DNA of 58,605 bases from Novosphingobium sp. KCTC 2891 (lineage in GTDB: Bacteria; Pseudomonadota; Alphaproteobacteria; Sphingomonadales; Sphingomonadaceae), in the NCBI RefSeq assembly GCF_025938155.1, contig NZ_JAPCZG010000008.1, positions 1-58,605 of the forward strand, written 5' to 3'. The notes under the pieces were generated by a model. That model was not told where the DNA came from. It did not search any database and saw nothing but the letters and a program-made list of their open reading frames with translations. This document shows, piece after piece, positions 22,626 through 31,489 of the stretch (the stretch's first letter is position 1; the number at the start of each line of letters is the position of its first letter). The position numbers and the translations under genes are program-made.

Positions 22626-25160
22626 GTGGCCGGGAAGCCCGCCGATCCGCTCGCCGCCTACAACAGCCGGCGCGACTTCGCGAAAACAGCGGAGCCGGCA
22701 GGGCAGCGCGCGGCGAGCGAGCAGGGCAACCGCTTCATCGTGCAGAAGCACGACGCGACGCGGCTGCACTGGGACTTCCGCCTCGAAGTGGACGGCGTGC
22801 TCAAGTCGTGGGCGGTGACACGCGGTCCCAGTTCCGACCCGGAGGACAAGCGGCTGGCAGTGAGGACCGAGGACCATCCGCTCGCCTACGCGGATTTCGA
22901 AGGAACGATCCCCAAGGGCGAATACGGCGGCGGCACGGTGATGTTGTGGGATCGGGGCACGTGGGCACCGATCGCGGGCAAGTCCGCGAAGGATCTGGAA
23001 AAGGGGCACCTTCACTTCACGCTCGATGGCGAACGGATGAAGGGCGAGTGGATCATCTTCCGGCTCAAGCCACGTGCCGGCGAGAAGCGCGAGAACTGGC
23101 TGCTGCGCAAGGTGGATGACCCTTACGCGGAACAGGGCGATGCGCTGGTCGAACGCGGGCTGACTTCGGTTCTGACCGGACGAACGATGGCCGAGATCGC
23201 GGGCGATGCAGACGGCGCGCATTCGCTGAAAGGCAAGCGCGGCAAGGCTTTCGCGGCCGAGATGGACGCCGCCGCAACGCGCAACGCACGGCTGATGCCG
23301 AAGCCGAAGAAAGCAAAGGGATCCAAGGGCTTGCCCCTGTTTCGGGTACCGCAGCTGGCAACGCTGGTCGACGTGGTGCCCGCAGGCAATGGCTGGATGC
23401 ACGAGATCAAGTTCGACGGCTATCGCGCACTCGTCGCCGCGGATGGAGGCGAGGTGCGCGTCTATACGCGCAACGGTCTGGACTGGACGGACAAGTTCGC
23501 GCCGCTGGTGCGCGCGATCGCTGCGCTCGACCTGCCGCCGGCGCTGATCGATGGTGAAATCGTCGCTGCCGACAACGAGGGAAATCCGGATTTCTCCAGC
23601 CTTCAGAAAGTGTTGAAGCGCGGTCATGGCGCGCAGGATGAAGCGACGGCATTGTCGTTCCATGCCTTTGACCTGCTCGATCTGGCCGGTGAGGACATGA
23701 CCGCGCTTTCCAACATCGAGCGCAAGGAGCGGTTGCAGGCCTTGCTGGCAGGAGCGGCCCCGCCGGTCCACGTTGCCGACCATGTCATCGGTGCGGGGGA
23801 AAAGCTTTATAAGGCAATGTGTTCTGCCGGGCAGGAGGGGATCATCTCGAAGCGCGTCGATGCGCCGTACCTGCACCGGAGGAGCAAGGCCTGGCTCAAG
23901 GTGAAGTGCGTGCTGCGGCAGGAATTCGTCGTGATCGGCTGGAAGAAGTCGAACGCGCGGGGGCGGGCATTCTCCTCACTCCTACTGGCGCAAAACGAAG
24001 GCAAGATGCTGGTCTACAAAGGTAATGTCGGAACCGGTTTTGGCTCCGGCACGATGGACGAACTGGCGCGCGCGATGGCATCGCTTGCCGAGGACCAGCC
24101 CGCCGCCGAGGTGCCGCGCGAGGATCGGCGCGGCGTGACGTGGTTGCGGCCGGAATTGGTGGCCGAAGTCGCCTTTGCCGAATTCACGGCGGAAGGCTCG
24201 GTTCGCCACGCCAGCTTCGTGGGATTGCGGGCAGACAAGCCGGCCGGGGACGTAGTACCTGAACGACACCTAACCGCACCTGAGGCCGACATGGATGGTT
24301 CCGACGTGCCCATCAGCAACCGCGACCGGGTGATCTTTCCCGAAAGCGGCGAGACCAAGGGAATGCTGGCCGACTGGTACGCGGCGATGGCCCCGCTGAT
24401 GCTGCCGTTCGTCGGCGGCCGGCCCATCAGCCTCGTGCGCTGTCCGCAGGGGCGCGCGAAGAAATGCTTCTTCCAGAAGCACGACAGCGGCACATTCGGG
24501 GAACACGTCCATCACGTTCCCATCACCGAGAAGGACGGGCACGCCGAGGACTATCTCTATGTCGAGGATGCTGCCGGGCTGCTCGCCTGCGTGCAGATGG
24601 GCACTATCGAGTTTCACGCCTGGGGCAGCAGGGTGGGCGATGTCGAAGCGCCGGACCGGATGGTTTTCGATCTCGATCCCGACGAAGGGCTCGGCTGGGA
24701 CGAGGTGCGCGGCGCGGCGCGGCACTTGCACGACCGCCTGGCCGACATCGGGCTGGCCAGCTTCGCCATGCTGTCGGGAGGCAAGGGCGTGCATCTGGTG
24801 GTGCCGCTCATCCCCGGCCATTCCTGGGAGGCGCACAAGGACTTCGCCCAGCGCTTCGCTGGAGCGCTGGCAATGGCGGAGCCGGATCGTTTCGTCGCCA
24901 CCATGAGCAAGGCGAAGCGCACTGGCCGAATTTTCATCGATTATCTGCGCAACCAGCGCGGTGCGACTGCGGTGGTTCCTTACTCGGCCCGCGCGCGCTC
25001 CGGGGCGCCGGTGGCGGTGCCGATCGGCTGGGGCGAACTGGACCATTTCGACAGCGCGCACCCGTTCTCGATCCGGGAAATCGATGCGCTGCAGCGGCGC
25101 GCACGCAGCAAGGCGTTGGCAGGATGGGGTTTCGCGAGCCAGCGCCTGCCCGATCTCTAG
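22626..25160 (+). CDS. ligD: Multifunctional ATP-dependent DNA ligase D
   Basis: An 844-residue NHEJ enzyme with GTG start, with domain order phosphoesterase-ligase-polymerase (the Pseudomonas order, not the mycobacterial one). The 3'-phosphoesterase is at about residues 30-170 (HDATRLHWDFRLEVDG). The ligase is at about 235-500 with nucleotidyl Lys in EIKFDGYRA near residue 262. The primase-polymerase is at about 560-835 with the DLDPDEG metal motif near residue 682. It trims, fills and seals ends held by Ku. A roughly 60-residue linker between the ligase and polymerase domains has little recognisable structure. It is complete and shows no frameshift. Confidence 0.95.
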   Translation: MAGKPADPLAAYNSRRDFAKTAEPAGQRAASEQGNRFIVQKHDATRLHWDFRLEVDGVLKSWAVTRGPSSDPEDKRLAVRTEDHPLAYADFEGTIPKGEYGGGTVMLWDRGTWAPIAGKSAKDLEKGHLHFTLDGERMKGEWIIFRLKPRAGEKRENWLLRKVDDPYAEQGDALVERGLTSVLTGRTMAEIAGDADGAHSLKGKRGKAFAAEMDAAATRNARLMPKPKKAKGSKGLPLFRVPQLATLVDVVPAGNGWMHEIKFDGYRALVAADGGEVRVYTRNGLDWTDKFAPLVRAIAALDLPPALIDGEIVAADNEGNPDFSSLQKVLKRGHGAQDEATALSFHAFDLLDLAGEDMTALSNIERKERLQALLAGAAPPVHVADHVIGAGEKLYKAMCSAGQEGIISKRVDAPYLHRRSKAWLKVKCVLRQEFVVIGWKKSNARGRAFSSLLLAQNEGKMLVYKGNVGTGFGSGTMDELARAMASLAEDQPAAEVPREDRRGVTWLRPELVAEVAFAEFTAEGSVRHASFVGLRADKPAGDVVPERHLTAPEADMDGSDVPISNRDRVIFPESGETKGMLADWYAAMAPLMLPFVGGRPISLVRCPQGRAKKCFFQKHDSGTFGEHVHHVPITEKDGHAEDYLYVEDAAGLLACVQMGTIEFHAWGSRVGDVEAPDRMVFDLDPDEGLGWDEVRGAARHLHDRLADIGLASFAMLSGGKGVHLVVPLIPGHSWEAHKDFAQRFAGALAMAEPDRFVATMSKAKRTGRIFIDYLRNQRGATAVVPYSARARSGAPVAVPIGWGELDHFDSAHPFSIREIDALQRRARSKALAGWGFASQRLPDL

Positions 25161-25302
25161 TTCGCCCGCTTGGGCCACCCTAGGACATTGTAGAGTGACA
25201 GCCTGGCGCGGTTGGAAACTACAAGAGCGCCAACCATGCAAATAAGGGGCGGTGGTGATCGCCAGATGCTCCTGCAGGGCTGTGTGACTTGGGAGATGGA
25301 CG

Positions 25303-26955
25303 ATGACTGAAGACGTCAAGTGGGACCTGGAAGCTGACGTTGTCGTCCTCGGTTCGGGCGGGGCCGCCATGACGGCCGCGATTTCCGCGCACGATTTCGG
25401 CGCCAGGGAAGTGGTCATCCTGGAGAAGACCGGGATGGTCGGCGGGACGACCGCCATGTCCGGCGGCATGCTGTGGATCCCCAACAACCATCACCAGCAT
25501 GAGGCCGGCTTCGAGGATTCCGACGAGGAGGTCGTCACCTATCTCGACTCGCTCGCTCCCGGCGCGCTCGATCCCGAAACGCTGTGGGCGTTCATGCAGA
25601 ACGGGCCCGAAATGCTCCGCTATCTGGCGGACAAGACGCCCGTGCGCCTGCGTGCCTTCTCCGATTTTCCCGATTATCAGCCCTATGCGCCGGGCGCCAA
25701 GCCCGATGGCGGGCGTTCGCTCGATAACGAGGCGTTCTCGTTCGAGACGCTCGGCAAGTGGGCTGGCCGCGTGAACCCCAGCAAGATGGCCTATCCGCTG
25801 CGCGGCAGCCTGATGGAAGCCATTCAGGGCACGCTGGATGAAGCCACGCTCGCGCAGCGCGAAGCGGGCGATTACCGGGGCCTGGGTCAGGCGCTGGCCG
25901 GCTCGCTGTTCAAGGCCGTGCTGGATCGCAACATCCCGGTCGAGTTCGAGAAGCGCGCGCGCAAGCTGGTCAAGGACGGCGACCGCGTGATCGGCGTGAT
26001 CGCCGAAGACGCCAATGGCCGCGATTTCCGCGTGCGCGCCCGCCGCGGCGTGGTCATCGCCACCGGCGGCTTCGAGTGGAACGAAACGCTGGTCAAGGCC
26101 TTCATCCGCGGCCCGCTGACCGGGCCGGTCAGCGTTCCCGAGAACGAGGGCGACGGCCTGCTGATGGCGATCGACGCCGGCGCCCAGCTGGGCAACATGC
26201 AGAACGCCTTCTGGATGCAGAGCGTGCTGGAAATGAAGCCGCAGCACCGCAGCGCCAAGCCCAACTACCTGCTCGGTTCGGACGAGCGCGCCCGCCCGGG
26301 CGCCATCCTCGTCAACAGCGCCGGCAAGCGCTTCGTCAACGAAGCGGCGAACTACAACGCCGTGGGCAAGTCGCTGCACGCTTTCGACGCGGGCACGCAC
26401 ACCTATTCGAACCTGCCCTACTGGCTGATCATCGACCAGCGCTACAAGAACAAGTACCACACGTTCAACTCGCCGCCGGGGGCACCCGCGCCGTCCTACA
26501 TGATGCAGGCGGACACGCTGGAAGAACTGGCCGAGAAGGCCGGGATCGACGCTGCGGGCCTGAAGGCCACCGTGGAGCGGTTCAACGGCATGGTCCGCAA
26601 CGGCCATGACGACGATTTCAACCGCGGCGACAACACCTACGACAATTTCTACATGTGGGGCGATACCGACTTCGAGCCGCCGTACCGCACGCTCGGCGTG
26701 ATCGATCAGGGCCCTTACTATGCGGTCAAGATGGAAGCGGGAGCACTGGGCACGGCTGGCGGTCCGAAGACCAACGCCGACGCGCAGGTGGTCGATTGGA
26801 GCGGCAACCCGATCCCCGGCCTCTACGCTGCGGGCAACGCCATGTCGGCGGTGCTGGGCGACGTCTACGGCGGTGCCGGCGGGACGCTCGGGCCGGGCCT
26901 GACCTTCGGCTACATCGCCGGACGTCACCTCGGAACGCACATCCCCAACCACTAA
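25303..26955 (+). CDS. FAD-binding dehydrogenase, KstD-like family
   Basis: A 550-residue flavoprotein. The N-terminal FAD-binding Rossmann motif VLGSGGAAMTAA is at residues 15-26. A second FAD segment near the C terminus (YGGAGGTLGPGLTFGYIAGRH) is the signature shared by 3-oxosteroid 1-dehydrogenases and fumarate reductase-like flavoproteins. The family dehydrogenates ring ketones next to the carbonyl, but the present substrate is unknown; steroid specificity should not be assumed. The ATG follows GGGAGATGG. It is monocistronic, with a terminator-like hairpin right after it and a FadL-type porin gene 388 bp downstream that could import a hydrophobic substrate. Confidence 0.85.
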   Translation: MTEDVKWDLEADVVVLGSGGAAMTAAISAHDFGAREVVILEKTGMVGGTTAMSGGMLWIPNNHHQHEAGFEDSDEEVVTYLDSLAPGALDPETLWAFMQNGPEMLRYLADKTPVRLRAFSDFPDYQPYAPGAKPDGGRSLDNEAFSFETLGKWAGRVNPSKMAYPLRGSLMEAIQGTLDEATLAQREAGDYRGLGQALAGSLFKAVLDRNIPVEFEKRARKLVKDGDRVIGVIAEDANGRDFRVRARRGVVIATGGFEWNETLVKAFIRGPLTGPVSVPENEGDGLLMAIDAGAQLGNMQNAFWMQSVLEMKPQHRSAKPNYLLGSDERARPGAILVNSAGKRFVNEAANYNAVGKSLHAFDAGTHTYSNLPYWLIIDQRYKNKYHTFNSPPGAPAPSYMMQADTLEELAEKAGIDAAGLKATVERFNGMVRNGHDDDFNRGDNTYDNFYMWGDTDFEPPYRTLGVIDQGPYYAVKMEAGALGTAGGPKTNADAQVVDWSGNPIPGLYAAGNAMSAVLGDVYGGAGGTLGPGLTFGYIAGRHLGTHIPNH

Positions 26956-27343
26956 GACAGGTCCATGCGTCATGTCGGCACCCCCAAGCGGCTTGCCGGC
27001 ATGACGCTCCCGCGCTGCTGAGGCTGGGCCGTGCCGACCGGGCGCGGGATGGCCAACAATCCTTTCGTGCTTTGCACCGAGTGCCGGGCATTGTGCAGTG
27101 CGGCCTTCATGCGCGCTGACTTATCGCCCGTTGCGGCGGCCGTTTCTCCACTCGTGCCCAAGGTGGGCAATCTGTGCTTGTGCACGGATCAGAGATTCTT
27201 TCTCCGAGGGATGCGTGCCGGCTCTTGTCATATATTAGCTATTGTATGCATAGCGTTTTCCGGCGGCGAAACCGCCGCACCGGCACGCTACCCCTACTCA
27301 GGATGCGATCACGCCAGCGATTTCATCAAGGGGTAAGAATACC
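26956..27343. other. Intergenic region, 388 bp, with terminator and fadL-like promoter region
   Basis: The left end holds the hairpin at 26967-27007. The remainder has no gene I can support. A 101-codon open frame at 27031-27336 has no recognisable motif or convincing ribosome-binding site. The last 100 bp, which include an AT-rich TTGTCATATATTAGCTATTG stretch and a small GGCGG-CGAAA-CCGCC hairpin at about 27264, presumably contain the porin promoter. Confidence 0.5.
26967..27007 (+). terminator. Stem-loop after the KstD-like gene
   Basis: GCGTCATGTCGGCA (26967-26980) pairs with TGCCGGCATGACGC (26994-27007): a 14-bp stem with a single G-T wobble and a 13-base loop, 12 bp after the stop codon. 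There is no T-run. Confidence 0.65.
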
Positions 27344-28606
27344 ATGTACGCCAAGATCCGCACGTCGCTTCTCGCGGCAGGCATCAGCTCGCTCGCCGTC
27401 CTGGCGGTTCCCGCCCATGCGACCGACGGCTATTTCCTCAATGGCGTTGGCGCAAAGGCCAAGGGCGCCGGCGGCGCCTCGATCGCGGACGCGCAGGACA
27501 GCCTGGGCATCGTCGCCAATCCTGCTGCGGCGACCGAAATCGGCGCGCGGCTTGACGTCGGCGTGGAGATTTTCATTCCGGATCGCGGCGCGGCGATCAG
27601 CGGCAATGGCGCCGGGTTGAACGGCAAGTTCAGCGGCAACGGCGCGAACCCCTTCGTCCTGCCGGAATTCGGCTATGTCCGCCCGCTTTCTGACAAGGTC
27701 GCGCTCGGCATCGCGATCAGCGGCAATGGCGGCATGAACACCGTCTACAAGCACAATCCCTTCGCCTCGTTCGGCGCGACCGGCGCGGCGGGCGTTGACC
27801 TGAAGCAGATCTTCATTTCGCCGACGCTGGCCGTGCGCCTGGCCGAAGGGCAGTCTGTGGGCGTTTCGCCGGTCATCATGGTGCAGGGCTTCCGCGCCAT
27901 CGGCATCCAGCCGTTCGCCGCAGCGTCGGCCGATCCGGCGCACTTCACCAATCGCGGGACCGACTGGGCCGCTGGCGCCGGTGTCCGGATCGGCTGGCTG
28001 GGCCGCTTCGGCAAGGCTTTCAGCGCCGGTGCGTTCTACCAGTCCAAGATTTCGAGCGGCCGGTTCGACAAGTATGCGGGCCTGTTTTCCGACAAGGGAA
28101 GCTTCGACGTTCCCGCGTCGTGGGGTTTCGGCGTTGCCGTCCGTCCGGTCGACCGGCTGACCATCGCCGCCGATTTCAAGCGCATCGAGTATGCGGGCGT
28201 CGCCTCGGTCGGCAATCCGCTCTCCGTGCTGTTCACCGGCACGCCGTTCGGCGCGAAGGATGGGCCGGGGTTCGGCTGGCGCAACATCTCGGTCTACAAG
28301 GTGGGGCTGACCTACAAGGCGAGCGAGCGGATCACGCTGCGCACCGGCTATGGCCGGTCGGGCAATCCGGTGCCTTCATCGGAAACGCTGCTCAACATTC
28401 TCGCCCCCGGCGTGGTGCGCGATCACTATACGCTGGGCGCGACGTGGACCCCTTCGTCCGGACCGGAAGTGACGGGCTTCGTGATGCACGCGCCCTCGCA
28501 GACGGTGAAGGGCAGCGGTTCGATTCCGGCCCCTTACGGCGGCGGCGAAGCGGATGTCCGGTTGGGCGAGACATCGTTTGGCCTGTCGTTCGGCTTCCGG
28601 CTCTGA
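27344..28606 (+). CDS. FadL/OmpP1/TodX-family outer-membrane transporter
   Basis: A 420-residue beta-barrel protein. The signal peptide is predicted to be cut after AHA (residues 24-26), giving a mature N terminus TDGYFLNGVGAKAKGAGGAS. This carries the N-terminal hatch pattern of FadL and TodX (NG-x-G-x-x-x-x-G-x-x-x-A), then NPAAA. The rest alternates as expected for beta-strands and ends FGLSFGFRL with a terminal aromatic strand. These channels take long-chain fatty acids or aromatic hydrocarbons across the outer membrane. AAGGGGT lies 9 bp before the ATG. Two YeeE/YedE genes start 7 bp after its stop and may be read through from it. Confidence 0.88.
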   Translation: MYAKIRTSLLAAGISSLAVLAVPAHATDGYFLNGVGAKAKGAGGASIADAQDSLGIVANPAAATEIGARLDVGVEIFIPDRGAAISGNGAGLNGKFSGNGANPFVLPEFGYVRPLSDKVALGIAISGNGGMNTVYKHNPFASFGATGAAGVDLKQIFISPTLAVRLAEGQSVGVSPVIMVQGFRAIGIQPFAAASADPAHFTNRGTDWAAGAGVRIGWLGRFGKAFSAGAFYQSKISSGRFDKYAGLFSDKGSFDVPASWGFGVAVRPVDRLTIAADFKRIEYAGVASVGNPLSVLFTGTPFGAKDGPGFGWRNISVYKVGLTYKASERITLRTGYGRSGNPVPSSETLLNILAPGVVRDHYTLGATWTPSSGPEVTGFVMHAPSQTVKGSGSIPAPYGGGEADVRLGETSFGLSFGFRL

Positions 28607-28613
28607 GGCGGGC

Positions 28614-29033
28614 GTGAGCAGCTTCCTCCATCCTCTTCTGGGCGGCCTTCTGATCGGCTCGGCCGCTGGGGGGCTGCGGCTCGCCAATGGTTCGATCGCC
28701 GGCATCAGCGGCATTTTCGGGACCGGCCTGCTGCGCCGGGAGGGCGGGTGGCAGCGGGTGTTCCTGCTGGGCCTGATCGCGGCGGCGCTGGCGTGGCTGG
28801 TCTTTCTGCCCGCGGATCGCCCGCCCCAGGCGCTGCTCGGCTATCCGCTTTCGCGGCTGGTTGCGGCCGGGCTGCTCGTGGGGGCGGGGACGGCGCTGGG
28901 CAATGGCTGCACCAGCGGCCACGGCGTGTGCGGGCTGGCGCGCTTGTCGCTGCGCTCGCTGTTCGCGGTGGCGGTGTTTATGGCGACGGCCGAAGCGGTC
29001 GTCTGGCTGGACCTTGCGCGGTGGCTGCGGTGA
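28614..29033 (+). CDS. YeeE/YedE-family (sulfur transport) protein, first half
   Basis: A 139-residue membrane protein with four or so hydrophobic segments and the family signature GAGTALGNGCTSGHGVCGLARLS, including the conserved Cys of GNGCTSGHG thought to bind thiosulfate or a sulfur intermediate. The GTG at 28614 is chosen because upstream codons lie inside the porin gene. Full-length YeeE has two such repeats; here they are separate genes, and this one overlaps the next by 4 bp (GTGA). The pair probably imports thiosulfate or moves sulfur across the inner membrane (family knowledge; substrate not shown). Confidence 0.82.
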   Translation: MSSFLHPLLGGLLIGSAAGGLRLANGSIAGISGIFGTGLLRREGGWQRVFLLGLIAAALAWLVFLPADRPPQALLGYPLSRLVAAGLLVGAGTALGNGCTSGHGVCGLARLSLRSLFAVAVFMATAEAVVWLDLARWLR

Positions 29034-29440
29034 AGGCGCTGTCCGTCTTCGTCGCGGGGCTGGTCTTCGGCGCCGGGCTGCTGCTTTCGGGCATGGCAAA
29101 TCCCGACAAGGTGCTGGGCTTCTTCGTGATCGGTCCGAGGTGGGACCCCAGCCTCGCCTTCGTCATGGGCGGCGCGTTGCTGGCGGCCTTTCCGCTCTAT
29201 CGCATCGCCCACCGCCGCGACCGTTCGCTGACGGGCGAACCGCTGGCCCAGCCGGACGAGACGGGCATCAATGCCCGCCTCGCGATCGGCGCGGCCCTGT
29301 TCGGCGCGGGCTGGGGCCTTGCCGGGATCTGTCCCGGCCCGGCCGTTGTGGCGTTGCCTTTCGCGCCGGTGCAGGTCGGCGTGTTCCTTGTCTCCATGCT
29401 GCTGGGCTGGGCGGTGGTCCGCCGCCGGCCCCGTTCCTGA
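29030..29440 (+). CDS. DUF6691/YeeE-YedE-like protein, second half
   Basis: About 136 residues with four hydrophobic segments. It starts FVAGLVFGAGLLLSGMANPDKVLGFF, the signature of the second half of split YeeE/YedE systems, and carries GAGWGLAGICPGPAVVALP with one conserved Cys. GTG at 29030 overlaps the stop of the first half (GTGA), so they are translationally coupled and probably form one transporter. It converges with the minus-strand D-2-hydroxyacid dehydrogenase, leaving only 14 bp between stops. Confidence 0.8.
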   Translation: MKALSVFVAGLVFGAGLLLSGMANPDKVLGFFVIGPRWDPSLAFVMGGALLAAFPLYRIAHRRDRSLTGEPLAQPDETGINARLAIGAALFGAGWGLAGICPGPAVVALPFAPVQVGVFLVSMLLGWAVVRRRPRS

Positions 29441-29454
29441 GAGCCGGCCGAACC

Positions 29455-30405
29455 TCAATAACCGCGTGAGCGGATGACCAGGTTTGCGGGCGGGCCGCCC
29501 TGCGCCACCGCTGCGATGTTGTCGAGAATCTGGCGGTGCAGCCCCGGAATGACGGTTGGCCAGTTCGACGAGAGATGCGGCGTCACGCGCACCTTGGGGT
29601 GGGTGTAGAGCGGGTGGCCGGCGGGCAGCGGTTCGGGATCGGTCACATCCAGCGTGGCGAAGCCGAGGCGGTCTGCGTCCAGCGCGGCGAGAAGGGCATC
29701 CTGATCGACAATCGATCCGCGCGCGATGTTGATGAGGTGCGCGTCAGGTTTGGCGTGGGCAAGCAGGCGCGCGTCCACAAGACCGCGCGTTGCGCCCGTC
29801 GCGGGCAGGGCGATGACGATATCGTCCGCGATGGCGACGGCTTCCTCGATGCTGCCGGCATGGGCGATGCCGTCTGCCGGCGCGCCTGAACGGCGGATGC
29901 CGACAGGATGTGCGCCGAGCGCGCGGACGCGGTGCGCGATGGCCAGGCCGATCGAGCCAAGCCCCAGTATCGCCACCGTCCGGCCGAACACGTTGCGCTG
30001 AGGCCGGGGCGCCCACTGGTCGGCCGCGTGGATCGACAGCGCGGCGAAGTCCTTGGCATGGGCATAGATGGCGCCGATAACGTAGTCCGCGACCTGATCC
30101 GACGCGGCACCCCGCCCGCACGAGAACCACGGAGCATCGGCCAGCCATTCGGGGTAATAATCGACCCCGGCGGAAGTGGAGTGGACCCAGCGCAGCTTGC
30201 CCGGCCAGGCGGCGGGCGGGCCGGCCGCCGCGATGGACTTCCAAACCGGCGCGGGGCGCACGATGAGGGCGTCCGCCTCGGCTGCAATCGCGCCGACGGC
30301 GGCGGCATCGTCAAGCGGGAGCGGGATGACGCGCGCCACCGCCGGATGGCTGGCGGCGAGGGAATCGAATTCGGGACCGATCTGGCTAGCCACGATCAGG
30401 GACAT
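29455..30405 (-). CDS. D-2-hydroxyacid dehydrogenase (NAD-dependent)
   Basis: A 316-residue protein with the NAD-binding motif GLGSIG at residues 148-153. It carries the catalytic Arg/Glu/His set in NIARGSIVD, DVTDPEPLP and TPHLSS near the C terminus. The family interconverts D-2-hydroxyacids and 2-oxoacids, or reduces glyoxylate and hydroxypyruvate. AAGGAG lies upstream of the ATG. It is the last gene of a five-gene minus-strand unit with an aldolase, an LLM monooxygenase, a TonB receptor and a binding lipoprotein. It could therefore process the carbon skeleton released from the imported compound (inference). Confidence 0.88.
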   Translation of the reverse strand: MSLIVASQIGPEFDSLAASHPAVARVIPLPLDDAAAVGAIAAEADALIVRPAPVWKSIAAAGPPAAWPGKLRWVHSTSAGVDYYPEWLADAPWFSCGRGAASDQVADYVIGAIYAHAKDFAALSIHAADQWAPRPQRNVFGRTVAILGLGSIGLAIAHRVRALGAHPVGIRRSGAPADGIAHAGSIEEAVAIADDIVIALPATGATRGLVDARLLAHAKPDAHLINIARGSIVDQDALLAALDADRLGFATLDVTDPEPLPAGHPLYTHPKVRVTPHLSSNWPTVIPGLHRQILDNIAAVAQGGPPANLVIRSRGY

Positions 30406-30428
30406 GGGGAAACTCCTTGAGAGGTATT

Positions 30429-31466
30429 CTATTGGCCGGCCGATGCCGCGCGCAGGGCCGGCTCGAAGCGGAAGTCGAACAGGGCATCGACCGGCACGTC
30501 GCGGTGCAGGACGCCGTCCTTGCGCCAGAAGGCGATTTCATCGGCAAAGCTGCGCTTGAGCTGGTCTTGCTGCGCGGCGTCGAGGCCGTAGCGGTAGCCG
30601 GTCTTGCGCGTGATGCTGAGCGCGATGGCGGGGTCAATCCGCGCGAGCCTGCTCATGGCGGAGCTGAATGCCTGCGGCTGGTCGGCGACCTTGACGGTGG
30701 ATCGGGCGAGCCGGGTCAGGAAGTCCTGGATCGCCGCGCGCCGGACCGGGTCCGCGAGCGCGTCGGTCGAGGCGAACTGCAAGGCATAGCTGTCGCGGTT
30801 GCCGCCGATCCACTGCAGCAACTGGAGATCGGGGCGCGAGAGCAGGACGCTGGCCTGCGGCTCCCATATGCCGAGCACGTCGATGTGTCCCGAGATCAGA
30901 GCAGCGACGGCCATATCGTTGGAAAGGCTTGAGAACGTCACGTCGCGGGGGGCAAGGCCGGCGCGTTCCAGCTCGCGCTTGAGTATATATTGCGTGCCGG
31001 TTCCCTGAAGCACCGAGATCCGCGCGCCGCGCAGGTCTGCCAGCGAGCGGTAGCGCGCGCCCTTGCGCACGATCAGCGCGGCGGCGCCCGGCGAATTGCC
31101 CACCGTGCGCCCGGCGGCGACCACCTTGATCGCGTCGGTTCCGTTGTTGCCGGCTTCGAAGATCAGGCCGGTCGCGCCGCCGTTGCCGCCGATGTCGACA
31201 TCGCCGTTGCGCAGCGCTTCCAGCAGCGCAGGCGTGGCGGAGAACTCGACCCATTCGATCTTGTAGGGCGTTTTTGCCAGTTCGCCCGCCACTTCCAGAT
31301 AGGGCCGGTTGCCGATCCGGTTGGGCGCACCCACCCGCAGCGTGAGCGCGGCGAGCTGCTCGCTGGTGACGGGCCCGTTCGCGGCGTGCCCCGGAGAGCG
31401 GGAGCAGGCGGCCAGGCCGCCTGCAAGAACCGCGAGGGCAAGGGCGAGCATCGAGCGAAAGCGCAT
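30429..31466 (-). CDS. SsuA/TauA-like substrate-binding lipoprotein
   Basis: A 345-residue NitT/TauT/SsuA-type periplasmic binding protein. It starts MRFRSMLALALAVLAGGLAACS with a lipobox at Cys21, then LTLRVGAPNRIGNRPYLEVAGEL, DVDIGGNGGATGLIFEAG and an HIDVLGIWEPQASVLLSR segment characteristic of sulfonate-binding proteins. The ATG at 31466 has AAAAGGG upstream; an earlier ATG overlaps the TonB-receptor stop. No ABC ATPase or permease gene is linked to it here. It lies directly downstream of a TonB-dependent receptor, so it may receive the ligand from that receptor. Confidence 0.85.
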   Translation of the reverse strand: MRFRSMLALALAVLAGGLAACSRSPGHAANGPVTSEQLAALTLRVGAPNRIGNRPYLEVAGELAKTPYKIEWVEFSATPALLEALRNGDVDIGGNGGATGLIFEAGNNGTDAIKVVAAGRTVGNSPGAAALIVRKGARYRSLADLRGARISVLQGTGTQYILKRELERAGLAPRDVTFSSLSNDMAVAALISGHIDVLGIWEPQASVLLSRPDLQLLQWIGGNRDSYALQFASTDALADPVRRAAIQDFLTRLARSTVKVADQPQAFSSAMSRLARIDPAIALSITRKTGYRYGLDAAQQDQLKRSFADEIAFWRKDGVLHRDVPVDALFDFRFEPALRAASAGQ

Positions 31467-31489
31467 GGTGAAAGCCCTTTTCCCTGTCA

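Noticed and set aside
25303..26955. Naming the flavoprotein kstD and inferring steroid degradation
   Set aside because: Only family-level FAD motifs are visible, and no other steroid-degradation genes occur in the window.
27031..27336. A 101-codon open frame upstream of the FadL-type gene
   Set aside because: Cys-rich but without recognisable domain, conserved motif or ribosome-binding site; it overlaps the probable porin promoter.
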